NCBI GenBank assembly: GCA_009841265.1
Contig: VXMB01000007.1
Span: 186,001-250,000, forward strand
Direction of reading: 5' to 3'
Length of the DNA stretch: 64,000 nt
From: Gemmatimonadota bacterium
Lineage (GTDB): Bacteria > JAAXHH01
In this document: positions 54,497 through 63,930 of the stretch, in pieces
Numbering within the stretch: the first letter of the stretch is position 1
Layout: each line of letters begins with the position of its first letter
The notes under the pieces: model-generated
What the model saw: only the letters and a program-made list of their open reading frames with translations
The model's database searches: none
Told to the model about the DNA's origin: nothing
Position numbers and translations under genes: made by a program

Positions 54497-55035
54497 GATT
54501 TAATGACCTCGAATTCTGATTTCAAAATGCCGAACACTATCCTGTCCCAGCGTTGATTGGACCAGTACACGGCCTCGCGTTCGCGTCCTTCCTCGCTAAA
54601 TCCAAGCTTCTCCAGTACCCTGATGGCGCCAGCGTTGTTCGAAATGGTCGCGGCCGAAATCCTGTACAGGTCCAGGTGCTCAAACCCGTACCGAAGCATA
54701 ACCCTGGCAGCGTCCGTGCAGTACCCTTTACCCCGGTCTTTTCTGCGTGCAATGCCGGCACCGAGGCTCGCCGTGCGATTCCTCCAGTCGATACCGGACA
54801 GTTGTATGTCGCCAACGATGTTGCCTTCATCATCGAAGATGCCTAGGTAGATTTGACTCTTTTCCTGTTTTTCCTGGATCTCCTCAAACCATTTATCCGA
54901 ACCTTCGACTGAAAGACCCGGCCTGACCAGTTCAGTCGGCACGGGTTCCACGGGCTCGTAGTTTTCCCACAGGATGCGGCAATTCGCGCGTTCCATGGTC
55001 TGCAACACCACTTTCTTACCACGCAATTCAATCAT
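54493..55035 (-). CDS. GNAT-family N-acetyltransferase (RimJ/RimL-like)
   Basis: A GNAT protein of 180 residues when started at the ATG 55035 (MIELRGKKVVLQTM). It has ASLGAGIARRKDRGKGYCTDAARVMLRYGFEHL with the acetyl-CoA loop and NNAGAIRVLEKLGFSEEGRER, as in RimJ/RimL and diamine-type acetyltransferases. A longer start at 55083 would overlap the Nudix gene; no good ribosome binding site distinguishes the two. Its stop overlaps the CsaA gene's ATG. Its substrate is unknown. Confidence 0.86.
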   Translation of the reverse strand: MIELRGKKVVLQTMERANCRILWENYEPVEPVPTELVRPGLSVEGSDKWFEEIQEKQEKSQIYLGIFDDEGNIVGDIQLSGIDWRNRTASLGAGIARRKDRGKGYCTDAARVMLRYGFEHLDLYRISAATISNNAGAIRVLEKLGFSEEGREREAVYWSNQRWDRIVFGILKSEFEVIKS

Positions 55036-55067
55036 CAAAGTAACCCGCCATCTAAGATATCCCATCG

Positions 55068-55517
55068 CTATTTTGTTGGCCATACCAGCTTGACCGCGAA
55101 CTCAGCCAGCGGTCCAAGCGGCAGTTCCCGAACCCGGTTTTCGGTCAGCCACTCACAGTGATCGGTCGATCCTTCTTCTTCAGGTCTCAGATCGAACGTA
55201 GCGAGAACAACCTCATAGACGATTCCGATGTGGTGAACCGGGTCGCCCTGCCAATCCGTTCGGCCTTCATAGGCATGGGAATACACGGCAGACACTCGGT
55301 ACGCCTTGATGTCTACGAGTCCCGTCTCCTCCTCCAACTCGCGGCGCAACGCGGCATCCGGATGTTCGCCCCATTCGATTCCGCCGCCAGGCATCGTCCA
55401 CAGACCTCCGTCCTCGAGACCGGCCGTCGCACGAACCAGGAGCAGGCGATTTGAGGGGTCGCGGCACAACGCGTAGGCGCCGATGTGAACGTGCTGACTA
55501 TCGGGTTCTGTGGCCAT
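55068..55517 (-). CDS. Nudix hydrolase
   Basis: A Nudix protein of 149 residues. The Nudix box is complete: GGGIEWGEHPDAALRRELEEETGL (G-x5-E-x7-R-E-x2-E-E-x-G), with the preceding WTMPGG. The start is ATG at 55517 since the further upstream start is TTG with no ribosome binding site. Such enzymes hydrolyse nucleoside diphosphate derivatives. It is the first gene of a run with GNAT and CsaA-like genes. Substrate not determined. Confidence 0.9.
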   Translation of the reverse strand: MATEPDSQHVHIGAYALCRDPSNRLLLVRATAGLEDGGLWTMPGGGIEWGEHPDAALRRELEEETGLVDIKAYRVSAVYSHAYEGRTDWQGDPVHHIGIVYEVVLATFDLRPEEEGSTDHCEWLTENRVRELPLGPLAEFAVKLVWPTK

Positions 55518-55589
55518 TATGTTTTTCTCTCGCAAAGTATATGGTCTGGGTTATCTGTTCTTGACGGCACACCGATTTCGTCACCGGTT

Positions 55590-56117
55590 TCAACGAACGA
55601 TGGGCATGTGAATAGCATGCACGTTGTACTTGTCGATCAGATGTTCCGTCTTCCGGCTTCGGTCCGCCACCAGCACCGAAACACCCAATACCTTTCCCTG
55701 TAGGCGCTCGATCAACTTGATCATGGCCTTAACCTGGGCGCCGGTGTCGATCACATCGTCAACGATCAGAATGCGTTCACCGGGTTTTATCAGGTCTTTA
55801 TTCACCTCCAGGGACTTTTTTCTGTTCGTGTAGTCTACAAAAGAGATTCTCGACCGGTGCTGACGATGGATGGGAAGTTCCCCTCCTTTACGGAAAGGAA
55901 TGAAGCCCCGGTTCAGCCGCTGGGCTACGGCACTGCCCAGGATGAATCCCAGTGATTCCGGACTCGCCACCTTGTCAAGATCGACGTTGCGGAATGGACG
56001 GGCGAGATCGAGTATCAGGTTCCTGCGGACTTCCGATTCGTTACACAGGGGCGTCAGGTCTACTTTGTTGCCGGGAACCCGCCGGTCAATATGAGGACGG
56101 TAGTAGTCCCACTGCAT
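55590..56117 (-). CDS. phosphoribosyltransferase, adenine/xanthine-type
   Basis: A type I phosphoribosyltransferase of 175 residues. The PRPP loop is ILIVDDVIDTGAQ (residues about 116-128), preceded by an ASPESLGFILGSAVAQRL segment and the FIPFRKGGELP loop that resemble adenine phosphoribosyltransferase. Family members salvage purines or regulate purine genes. It is followed upstream on the same strand by an 84-base gap with a short tandem repeat and then by the MBL-fold gene. The base specificity is not certain, so I give no symbol. Confidence 0.86.
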   Translation of the reverse strand: MQWDYYRPHIDRRVPGNKVDLTPLCNESEVRRNLILDLARPFRNVDLDKVASPESLGFILGSAVAQRLNRGFIPFRKGGELPIHRQHRSRISFVDYTNRKKSLEVNKDLIKPGERILIVDDVIDTGAQVKAMIKLIERLQGKVLGVSVLVADRSRKTEHLIDKYNVHAIHMPIVR

Positions 56118-56145
56118 AGTGGTATCTTTCGGAATGATGGTTTGG

Positions 56146-56183
56146 TGTCCGTGGGTGGCTGTCCGTGGGCGGGTGTCCGTTGG
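56146..56183. repeat. 14-bp tandem repeat in an intergenic gap
   Basis: Two full units of TGTCCGTGGGYGG-C/G (56146-56159 and 56160-56173), then a partial third (56174-56183), lie between the phosphoribosyltransferase and MBL genes. No function is seen. Confidence 0.7.
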
Positions 56184-56201
56184 TATGCTCCTGCTGTATG
56201 T

Positions 56202-57068
56202 TCAGTCTTCTAATTGCAGCCTCAATCCGTCATAAGCCAACCGGTAGCCGTGCCCCCTGGCGTATTCGTCCAACTCGTCGTGTTCCAGGTTCCCCTCGTG
56301 GGACAGATGGGTCGCGTAAACCACGCCGCCATCCTTGAGCAATCCGTGCTCTCGAAATCGATCCGCGTGAGCGGCGACGTCCTTCGAAGCGAGATGGTCC
56401 GCCGGCCTGGACTCGAAACCGATTCCGTAGGTGTGATCGAGAATGACCACGTCATACCGGATGCGTGCTCGCTGCAGGTGTTCCCAGACCGCTTCGGACA
56501 GCACCGACGTGTCGGTACCATAGAATACGGCCTGGTCTCCCAGCTCGATTGAATAAAGCAGAAACCCCTGGTCGTTGCCGTGGTTGGCGGGATATCCGGT
56601 AACTCGATAGTCTCCCATACGGTACGACTCAAAAGGCTTAGAAGACAGGATTTTCAAATTCAACGCAGACTGCGTTTTCGGGTCGAAAAGGCTCCCGTAC
56701 GCACTCTGTTGGCGGACAAGCGCATCGATCGCATGAAGCGTCTCATCAGAGCCTCCAAGCAACAGATCGCCTGATACCGTCGTCCCGTATTCGGCATGCC
56801 TTGCGAGAATGAATCCGATGTCCAGGTGGTCTGTATGCGGGTGCGTCTGAATACATAGGCCGATGCCGGCGAGCGAAATTCGGTGCTGGAACGACGCCGT
56901 GGCGATGTCGGGTCCGATGTCCACCAGCAGATCATCGTTGATCACCATCGACGATCTCCTGCGGAGATTCTTGCCTCCAATTCTCCTGGCTTCCGAACAG
57001 ACCATGCAGGTGCAGAAGGGGATCGGCATCGAAGGCGCGGCCGCGGTTCCGAGAAAGGTTAGGTTCAT
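56202..57068 (-). CDS. PhnP-like MBL-fold metal-dependent hydrolase
   Basis: A metallo-beta-lactamase-fold protein of 288 residues. The metal motif is THPHTDHLD (His76, His78, Asp80, His81), with further ligands in PANHGND, YGTDTS and YATHLSHEG. The Cys cluster FCTCMVC (Cys19, Cys21, Cys24) probably holds a structural zinc, as in PhnP. PhnP is a phosphoribosyl cyclic phosphodiesterase; other relatives cleave diverse phosphodiesters. No phn genes are nearby. The end of an FtsX-type permease gene lies 27 bases upstream, on the same strand. Confidence 0.87.
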   Translation of the reverse strand: MNLTFLGTAAAPSMPIPFCTCMVCSEARRIGGKNLRRRSSMVINDDLLVDIGPDIATASFQHRISLAGIGLCIQTHPHTDHLDIGFILARHAEYGTTVSGDLLLGGSDETLHAIDALVRQQSAYGSLFDPKTQSALNLKILSSKPFESYRMGDYRVTGYPANHGNDQGFLLYSIELGDQAVFYGTDTSVLSEAVWEHLQRARIRYDVVILDHTYGIGFESRPADHLASKDVAAHADRFREHGLLKDGGVVYATHLSHEGNLEHDELDEYARGHGYRLAYDGLRLQLED

Positions 57069-57095
57069 CTGTCCGTTCGTTACGATTCACCGACT

Positions 57096-59510
57096 TCATT
57101 CAGACCTAAGGGTCTCCACCGGGTTTACCATAGCGGTCGCAATCGCTTTTACACTGACCGTAACCAGGGCGATCACCAGCGCCAGAAGACCAGCGACCAG
57201 GAACCATCCGGGACCGATATCGACGCGGTACGCAAAGTTCTGCAGCCAGTTGCTCATGGCCCAGTAGGCCAGGACCCAGGCGACCGGCACGGCAATCGCC
57301 ACCAGCTTGAGGAAGTCTTTTGAAAGCATATAGAATACACGAGCCACCGAAGCCCCCATTACTTTATGGATTCCGACCTCCCTGGTCCGCTGCCGGGTGG
57401 CGAATGAAGTCAGGCCGAACAGGCCCAGACACGCGATAAAGATGGCCAGGAAGCTGAAGGCGCCCAACAGATTTGCGGTGCGTTGCTCCGACAGGTACAG
57501 TCGCTCGAAATCCTCATCCAGAAACGAATAGGCCAGGGGGTAATGGGGAAATACCGAAGCCCATGATGCTTCGATCGCACTGATTCCATCGAGTATATTC
57601 CGCGCCTGCAGCCGTATCGCCGACTGACCGCCGCCGCGTCTCAAGAGCCTCAACTGCATGGGGCCAGCCGCGTCATGAAGGCTTTGCATATGGAAATCCT
57701 CGACGACGCCGATGATCCTGATTGGCGGGCCTGTTCTGTATCGTATATGACGTCCTGCGACTTCCTCCGGCGCGGCCTGGCCCATTCGTTCAATCGCGGA
57801 CCGATTCAGGATTACCGCGTTATTCGTATCATCGTCCAACGCACTAGAAAACGCGCGCCCGGACAGCAATTCAAGGCCAAGGGTCTCTACAAAACCGGTA
57901 GATACAAACAAGGCGGGAATCCCGATCAGGTCTTCTTCCGGCTGATCCGCCATGCGTGTCGGAAAGGAAGGAATCATAGCGGAACTGGCCATGCGTCCCG
58001 GCATCAGAACAGATCGAGTCATACCCTGAATATGCGGACTCTGGGAAAGTCGTGTCTTGAAGGTGTCGAAATCCTGCTCCACCCCTGCGACTAGCGGAAT
58101 AACGACGACCTGGTCCTTGTCGAATCCCAGGTTTCTACTTTGCATGTAATCCAGCTGTTGGTACACAATCGCGGTGCTGACGATCAGCAGAATCGATAGC
58201 GTAAACTGTACCACCACAAGACTTTTTCGCAGCATGGATCCTGTCATGCCGCTCGTCATTTCATCCTTGAAAATCTGGATCGGGTGAAATCCGGAGACAA
58301 ACAATGCCGGATAGCTGCCGGACAACAGGCCCGCAAAGACCGCGATGCCCAACAGCCATAGCAACATCCCGGGGTTGTCCAGGTAACCGATCTGTATGGC
58401 TTCTCCCGCCAGCGTGTTGAACCAGGGCAGGATGGCCGTAAAGAGCCCCAGGGCCACGATAAAGGCCAGGCCGGCCGAAAGCATGGCCTCGCCCATAAAC
58501 TGTATCAACAACGCGCCCCGCTGGGCCCCGAAGGTTTTCCGAATGGCCACTTCTTTGGATCGGGCGGCGGACTGCGCCGTGGCCAGATTCATGAAGTTGA
58601 TACAGGCGATGAGCACGATAAAAACCGCCACAGCCGTGAAAACGTAGATATAGCCGATATCACTGTTGCCGCCCATATCCCGTTCCAGGTGCGACCGCAG
58701 ATGGATGTCGGTCAACGGCTGTAGCCGGGGACTGAAGGACACACCACGCGCCGCGAGCGTTTGAAGAGGCACATAGGTATCTACCCACCTGGCGATTTTG
58801 TCCTCCAATTCTCCAGAAGCCGTACCCTTCGCCAGCAGAATGTACGTGTAGTGCTGCGCACCTTGCTGCGCACCAGACCAGGACGTTGCATAAACCTCGC
58901 GGCGGTTTTCGATATTGAGATTCTCGCTGACAAGATAGTCGGCGGCGAAGTGGGAATTGGACGGAACCGCTTCCATGATGCCCGTCACACGGAAGTCGTA
59001 CCTGTCATCCGCGCGGATGAACTTGTCCATGGGATTCTCATCGCCGAAGAGTTTGGCCGCCATGGGTTCACTGATGACAATAGCCCGCTCGGGATACGCG
59101 AAATCGTCCAGCGCAGTTTCCGGGTTGCCCTGTTTGAGCGGAAAGGAAAAGACGTTGAAGAAGCCTTTTCCTACCGTATAGACATCGCTTTCCAGAAACG
59201 TGTTATCCCCATAGGACATCATCCAGATATTCGTTGTGCCCCGCATCCGCACGAACTCTTCGACCTCCGGAAACTGCTCTTTGAGCGCCAGCCCCAACGC
59301 GGGTGGCGTGCGTGCGAAGTTGCCGTTTACCACACGGTAAATCCGATCGGCTTTCTCATGGAAACGGTCGTAGCTCAATTCGTGCTGGATATACAATACA
59401 ATCAGCATGCAGCACGTGATGCCGATCGCCAGTCCGAGGATGTTGATACTGGTGTATCCCGGCTGCCGGATCAGATTACGGAAAGCAACGCTGAGATAAT
59501 GAAATACCAC
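57096..59510 (-). CDS. MacB/FtsX-type ABC permease, ~800 residues
   Basis: An inner-membrane protein of 804 residues with the same two-fold layout as the genes at 45067 and 61525: a first helix (about 19-40), a periplasmic domain, three helices with ARSKEVAIRKTFGAQRGALL, a helix with MLRKSLVVVQFTLSILLIV, a second periplasmic domain and three C-terminal helices with TREVGIHKVMGASVARVFYM. It is more diverged than the other two are from each other. The start is GTG at 59510 with GAGG upstream. There is no ATPase gene beside it. Confidence 0.89.
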   Translation of the reverse strand: MVFHYLSVAFRNLIRQPGYTSINILGLAIGITCCMLIVLYIQHELSYDRFHEKADRIYRVVNGNFARTPPALGLALKEQFPEVEEFVRMRGTTNIWMMSYGDNTFLESDVYTVGKGFFNVFSFPLKQGNPETALDDFAYPERAIVISEPMAAKLFGDENPMDKFIRADDRYDFRVTGIMEAVPSNSHFAADYLVSENLNIENRREVYATSWSGAQQGAQHYTYILLAKGTASGELEDKIARWVDTYVPLQTLAARGVSFSPRLQPLTDIHLRSHLERDMGGNSDIGYIYVFTAVAVFIVLIACINFMNLATAQSAARSKEVAIRKTFGAQRGALLIQFMGEAMLSAGLAFIVALGLFTAILPWFNTLAGEAIQIGYLDNPGMLLWLLGIAVFAGLLSGSYPALFVSGFHPIQIFKDEMTSGMTGSMLRKSLVVVQFTLSILLIVSTAIVYQQLDYMQSRNLGFDKDQVVVIPLVAGVEQDFDTFKTRLSQSPHIQGMTRSVLMPGRMASSAMIPSFPTRMADQPEEDLIGIPALFVSTGFVETLGLELLSGRAFSSALDDDTNNAVILNRSAIERMGQAAPEEVAGRHIRYRTGPPIRIIGVVEDFHMQSLHDAAGPMQLRLLRRGGGQSAIRLQARNILDGISAIEASWASVFPHYPLAYSFLDEDFERLYLSEQRTANLLGAFSFLAIFIACLGLFGLTSFATRQRTREVGIHKVMGASVARVFYMLSKDFLKLVAIAVPVAWVLAYWAMSNWLQNFAYRVDIGPGWFLVAGLLALVIALVTVSVKAIATAMVNPVETLRSE

Positions 59511-59616
59511 GAGTACCTCAGATCGAGGAAACGGTTGGCGGTGAGGAATTGCTGAGGAGAACGAGTGGATGCGCTACATGCTCAGTTAACGGATGAATCT
59601 GCCAAACTTTCCTGGC

Positions 59617-59979
59617 TCAGTTTCCCAGTCCCAGGCGTCGTGTGGTTCGATCTGTTGGACGGCCTTTCAGTTTACCCAGCCAGGCCAGTACTACAATAAC
59701 CACAGGCCACAACATTGTGTTGATAAGATCGTGAATACTTGCTGTCAGAGCAGCCATACGAATGAAACCCTGATCTGTATAGTCATCTCTAAGGTCAAGC
59801 AACTCCATCAAGGACGTGACAATTACCACAGGAATCAGACACCGAACATCAATCGAGCCCTTTCTCCATAAGATTACAGCTGCAAAAAACACGAGCAATC
59901 CTACATGAATGTGGACCGCGTCCTTTGAAATCTCCAGGATGGACAGGATTACCAGCTTCAAGTTCTGGTATTCGGACAT
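59617..59979 (-). CDS. small integral membrane protein of unknown function
   Basis: A protein of 120 residues with three hydrophobic segments (about 27-38, 45-60 and 82-102). It begins MSEYQNLKLVILSILEISKDAVHIHVGLLVFFAAVILW, giving a His-containing helix, and ends in a short basic tail KLKGRPTDRTTRRLGLGN. I do not recognise the family. It is on the same strand as the permease genes and between one permease and the relics at 60 kb. Confidence 0.55.
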   Translation of the reverse strand: MSEYQNLKLVILSILEISKDAVHIHVGLLVFFAAVILWRKGSIDVRCLIPVVIVTSLMELLDLRDDYTDQGFIRMAALTASIHDLINTMLWPVVIVVLAWLGKLKGRPTDRTTRRLGLGN

Positions 59980-60005
59980 TTCCCAATCGATCTCCTACCG
60001 CTCAA

Positions 60006-60059
60006 TCACCCCTGTCTCAGCGCGTTGACCGGGTTCCTGCGCGACGCCCCGACTGCAAA
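60006..60059 (-). pseudogene. remnant of the 3' end of a fourth FtsX-type permease
   Basis: Read on the minus strand, this piece encodes GASRRNPVNALRQG and a TGA, nearly identical to the end of the permease at 61525 (ASRRNPVNALRQG). Just upstream the similarity stops and an in-frame TAG appears. Nothing else of the permease is seen before the hydrolase relic. It is therefore the last ~17 codons of a lost gene. Confidence 0.7.
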
Positions 60060-60070
60060 GGTCTAGTGCC

Positions 60071-60310
60071 CTACCAACAGCAACAAACCATGGGCACGGA
60101 CGTGTCATGTGCTGTGGGTAGATATTCCTTTACGAATCCCCTCAAGATATCCTTGAGCTTTTCCGCTTGCCCAAGCCAAATCTGGTGATGCGCATGCTCA
60201 AGAAACTCCAACCGCGCGTTCGGCAACAGTTGAGCAAGTTGCTCGACTGGCCAACTCGGCCTGATATCCTGTCTGCCATACACAAAGACCCATTGCACAC
60301 AACATTTCAC
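60071..60310 (-). pseudogene. 3' fragment of an alpha/beta-hydrolase
   Basis: A frame of about 79 codons encodes WVFVYGRQDIRPSWPVEQL, then PNARLEFLEHAHHQIWLG, the typical C-terminal third of an alpha/beta-hydrolase with the catalytic Asp and a His in EHAHHQIW. The oxyanion loop and nucleophile elbow are missing, and a stop codon lies just before the first codon. Part of the 5' flank is taken up by the end of the ankyrin gene. It is a relic, not a functional gene. Confidence 0.65.
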
Positions 60311-60327
60311 GAATTACGACCCCCAAC

Positions 60328-61419
60328 TTATTCCTTCAGTTTCCTGCAGTCCAGCCGCGCCACCTGCAGCGGCGTCTTACCGTTCTTTGATTCCAGCTTC
60401 GTGGCCGCACCCAGCTCTATGAGCGCTTCCGCCGCCTCCAGACGGCCTTCGTAGGTAGCGCGGTGGAGGGGAGCGCGGCCCTTTTTATCCTGTACATTCA
60501 AGCTGGCGCCGTGTTCCGCAAGGAGGCGGATCGGCTCGGTCTGTCCCCTCTCAGCGGCCAGGTGCAGGGGGGTTCGTTTCGTGACGGTCTCGGCGTCGAC
60601 CTCGGCTCCGTTCCGCAGCAACCATTTCACACACCCGGTTGAACCGGCGCGCGCCGCCCAGTGCAGCGGCGTCATCTCCGCCTCTCCCCTCAGTGTCACC
60701 GCTTTTGCATCCTTCCCAGCCAGTTCGCGCACCCGCTCGAGGTCGTTTAACCCGCACGCAGAGAAGATATCGTAGAACGCCCCATGCTCAAGGAGAGCAC
60801 GGACTGTGTCAGCTACCAATGGGTTCCAGCGCTCGGTCCCACGGCGTGCCGCCGCCTCCTGCAAGGGCGTGTTTCCTCGCTCCCCGTTCCCGGAGAACGG
60901 CGCTTCCGGGTCGGCGCCGTACTCGAGCGCGAACTCGGTGTACTCGACCGGTCTGCCGACCGCCCAGAACAGCAGCGAGGTGTTCGCCGGCCATCCCACG
61001 TGAGACGTGCTGATGACGGAGGCGTCGGTGACACCGGCCTCGAATACCGTGCGCAAGGTATTGAAGTTTCCGTGGTAGAACGCCTTGGTTACCGGCTCGT
61101 GCTGGTGTTTTCTGTCAAGTCCGGTCTCGCAGTCGTAGAATTGGTAAATCCCGCGATCCAGCAGGAAGCGAACCGCTTCGTGCGTGCCGTGGTAGGAGGC
61201 CGCCATCGAGAGCGCGACCGAACCAACCGTTTCGAGAAGCGAGGGACTTTCCTTGAGCAGGGCTTTCATTCGGGGGACGTCGCAACTGGCATGGCTCAGG
61301 TCCGTCGCGTCGTGCGCCGTGGCTCTCAGGAATTGGTTTTCGAGCGAGGTCAGCTTCCTGCCCTCTTTCATTTCGAAAGCCCGCGTCATCTTTTCCAACA
61401 GGTATTCGGTGTCGTTCAT
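60328..61419 (-). CDS. ankyrin-repeat protein
   Basis: A protein of 363 residues without a leader. The C-terminal part has at least three good ankyrin repeats, seen as TPLHWAARAGSTGCVKWLLRNGAEV, TPLHLAAERGQTEPIRLLAEHGA and APLHRATYEGRLEAAEALIELGA. More degenerate repeats cover about residues 90-260, such as YHGNFNTLRTVFEAGV. The N-terminal ~70 residues are not repeat-like. Proteins of this kind bind other proteins; the partner is unknown. It stands alone between permease genes. Confidence 0.9.
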   Translation of the reverse strand: MNDTEYLLEKMTRAFEMKEGRKLTSLENQFLRATAHDATDLSHASCDVPRMKALLKESPSLLETVGSVALSMAASYHGTHEAVRFLLDRGIYQFYDCETGLDRKHQHEPVTKAFYHGNFNTLRTVFEAGVTDASVISTSHVGWPANTSLLFWAVGRPVEYTEFALEYGADPEAPFSGNGERGNTPLQEAAARRGTERWNPLVADTVRALLEHGAFYDIFSACGLNDLERVRELAGKDAKAVTLRGEAEMTPLHWAARAGSTGCVKWLLRNGAEVDAETVTKRTPLHLAAERGQTEPIRLLAEHGASLNVQDKKGRAPLHRATYEGRLEAAEALIELGAATKLESKNGKTPLQVARLDCRKLKE

Positions 61420-61524
61420 TAGAGGTGAGCCTCTTATGTGGACTTACATCTCTGGAGTTTGAAAGGTGCCGCCATGCTCGGACCCAAAGTCACCTCTCCG
61501 GTGGCCTGTGACCGTTCGGTGTAA

Positions 61525-63930
61525 TCACCCCTGCCTCAGCGCATTCACCGGATTCCGGCGCGACGCCGCGACCGCATGCGCCCCGATCGTCAGCCAGGCG
61601 ATGACCAGCGCAACGATACCGCCAGCAAGGAACCACGTGAAATCAAGAGCCGCTGCGTAGGCGTAGTTCTGCAGCCAACTACTCATGACGAGGTAGGCCA
61701 ACGGCCAGGCGATCAGGTTCGCCAGGATCACGTACTTCATGAAATCCCTCGACAAGAGAATCACGATACCGGAAACCGATGAACCGACTACTTTGCGGAT
61801 CCCGATCTCCCGGGTGCGTTGCTGGATCGAAAACGAGGCGAGACCCAGGAGGCCCAGGCACGCCACGAAGATCGCCAGAAACGCGAAGATCGCGAAGATC
61901 TCGCCAAGCTGATGGTCGGTCCGGTACAGTGCGTCGAAATCCTCGTCCAGGAACGTATAGTCGAGCGGGAACCGGGGATCCACGTCTCTCCACACTTCCT
62001 CGATGCGCCCGATGGTTTCGGGGATATTATCAGGCGCGATCCTGATCAAGACGAAAATGTGATAGGTGCTGGTCATGATCGCCGCGGGCTCGATCTCTTC
62101 GTGTATCGTCCGTAGGTGAAAATCTCGAACCACACCAATTACGCGCCCTGGAACCACTCCTTCAAAGGACAGCCGCTCAAACTGCCTGCCGAGCGCGTCG
62201 TCGGGCGTTCCCCATCCCAGATTCCGGACGGCCGTCTCGTTCAGCAGGACTCCACCGGTCGTATCCGTGCCCCAGTCCGGCGAAAAGTTCCGGCCGGCTA
62301 TGACATCGATATCCATGACATCCAGGAAGTTCTCGTCCACGTGTAGCGTGGCCATCATCAGGTGGTCCTCGGGCGGCATCCCATCGGGCCGGACCTCCAT
62401 GATCGGCAACACCCTCATGCCCGGTACGCCGGTAGTCGTAGCGACACCGACTACACCCGGCATTCCGGACAGGCGCTGCTTCAGCACGGGGGTATTGGGT
62501 ACCTGGTGGGAGCCTGTGATGGGGACGACCATGACGTGCTCTTTGTCGAAACCCAGCCGCTTGGTCTGGATGAATTCGAGTTGATCATGGATGACGGCCG
62601 TGCTGACCAGCAGGAAGATGGACATGGAGAACTGGACCACCACTAGTACCTGTCGCATGCCCAGGCCTTTCTTTCCCGTTTCTGGGTTGCCTTTCATTAC
62701 AATGGCGGGCAGGAATCCTGACAGGTACGCCGCCGGATAGCTACCGGCGGCCAAGCCGATCAAGATCGTACCAAGGACCAGCACGACCAGCACCATCCAG
62801 TCGGTCAGCGGCAGCACGAGTTGCTTCCTTGCGATCTCGTTGACGGCGGGCAGCGCCAGTTGAACCAGTAGAACCGCCACGATCGCGGCGAGGCCTGCCA
62901 TGAGGACCGATTCTCCAAGGAACTGCCGGATCAACTGCAACCGATTGGCGCCCATCACCTTTCTTACGCCTACTTCTCTGGCGCGCATCTCGGAACGGGC
63001 TGTGGCCAGGTTGATGAAATTGATGCATGCGATGATCAGGATCAGGAACGCGATGGCCATGAAAAGGGCTACGTACCGGATATCACCGTTAGGTTCGTGT
63101 TCACTCTCCCTGTTAGAATAGAGTTGGATGTCAACGAGGGGCTGGAGCGATGGCCGCAGGCCGATGCCCGCCTCCCGGTACTGGTTGCCCGCGTGACGCT
63201 CCAGGAAGGCCGGCAGCTTCGCTTCGAAATCACTCGGTGATACGTTCTCACGTAGCCGGATGTAGGTATACAGGTTCCGGTGAAACTCCCAGTCGCCCAG
63301 GTCCCAGGACCCGATCACGTTCATCGTGGTGTAGGATACGAACATGTCCGGCCGCATGTGGGAGTTGGTCGGGATGTTCTTCATGACGCCCGTCACCATG
63401 AAGTCCCAGCGATTGTCGAGATTGACGACTTTCCCCACGGGATCTTCGGCGCCGAAGTACTTGAAAGCCAGATCTTCCGAAATCACCATTGAGTACGGCT
63501 CGTCCAGCGCGGTGCCCGGGTCGCCCAGGACCAATGGAATGCTGAACATTTCAAACAGGTCCGGTTCCGCCCAGATGACCTTGCGTTCGTAGTAGATGGT
63601 GTTTCCGAGGTCGACGAGCCAGGCGGATTCGGTGCCTCTCATGCGGACGAGGAGCTCTATCTCGGGGAAGTCGCGCTTCAGGGCGGGTCCCCAGGCCGTG
63701 GGCGTACCGGCGGTCTGTACGGTCTGGCCCCCGCTCTCGATATCGTCCACGATCCGGTATACACGATCGGCATGGGGATGATACCGGTCGTAGCCGAGTT
63801 CATCCTGGATATACATGAGGATCAGAATGCACGTGGCCATGCCGATGGCAAGCCCAGCGATGTTGATGAGCGAGTAGGCGGGATGCCTGCGGAGGTTGCG
63901 CAGGGCCACGCTGAGATAATTGTGGAGCAC
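61525..63930 (-). CDS. MacB/FtsX-type ABC permease, ~800 residues
   Basis: An inner-membrane protein of 801 residues, closely similar over its full length to the product of 45067-47472 (for example RVYRIVDDIES and WGPALKRDFPEIEL in both). The layout is helix 1 (about 17-38), MacB_PCD-type domain, helices with MRAREVGVRKVMGANRLQLI, a middle helix, second periplasmic domain and terminal helices with TREIGIRKVVGSSVSGIVIL. The GTG start at 63930 follows directly after the TAA of the previous gene, with GGAAGAGG upstream, so translation is likely coupled to it. No ATPase gene is seen. Confidence 0.9.
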   Translation of the reverse strand: MLHNYLSVALRNLRRHPAYSLINIAGLAIGMATCILILMYIQDELGYDRYHPHADRVYRIVDDIESGGQTVQTAGTPTAWGPALKRDFPEIELLVRMRGTESAWLVDLGNTIYYERKVIWAEPDLFEMFSIPLVLGDPGTALDEPYSMVISEDLAFKYFGAEDPVGKVVNLDNRWDFMVTGVMKNIPTNSHMRPDMFVSYTTMNVIGSWDLGDWEFHRNLYTYIRLRENVSPSDFEAKLPAFLERHAGNQYREAGIGLRPSLQPLVDIQLYSNRESEHEPNGDIRYVALFMAIAFLILIIACINFINLATARSEMRAREVGVRKVMGANRLQLIRQFLGESVLMAGLAAIVAVLLVQLALPAVNEIARKQLVLPLTDWMVLVVLVLGTILIGLAAGSYPAAYLSGFLPAIVMKGNPETGKKGLGMRQVLVVVQFSMSIFLLVSTAVIHDQLEFIQTKRLGFDKEHVMVVPITGSHQVPNTPVLKQRLSGMPGVVGVATTTGVPGMRVLPIMEVRPDGMPPEDHLMMATLHVDENFLDVMDIDVIAGRNFSPDWGTDTTGGVLLNETAVRNLGWGTPDDALGRQFERLSFEGVVPGRVIGVVRDFHLRTIHEEIEPAAIMTSTYHIFVLIRIAPDNIPETIGRIEEVWRDVDPRFPLDYTFLDEDFDALYRTDHQLGEIFAIFAFLAIFVACLGLLGLASFSIQQRTREIGIRKVVGSSVSGIVILLSRDFMKYVILANLIAWPLAYLVMSSWLQNYAYAAALDFTWFLAGGIVALVIAWLTIGAHAVAASRRNPVNALRQG

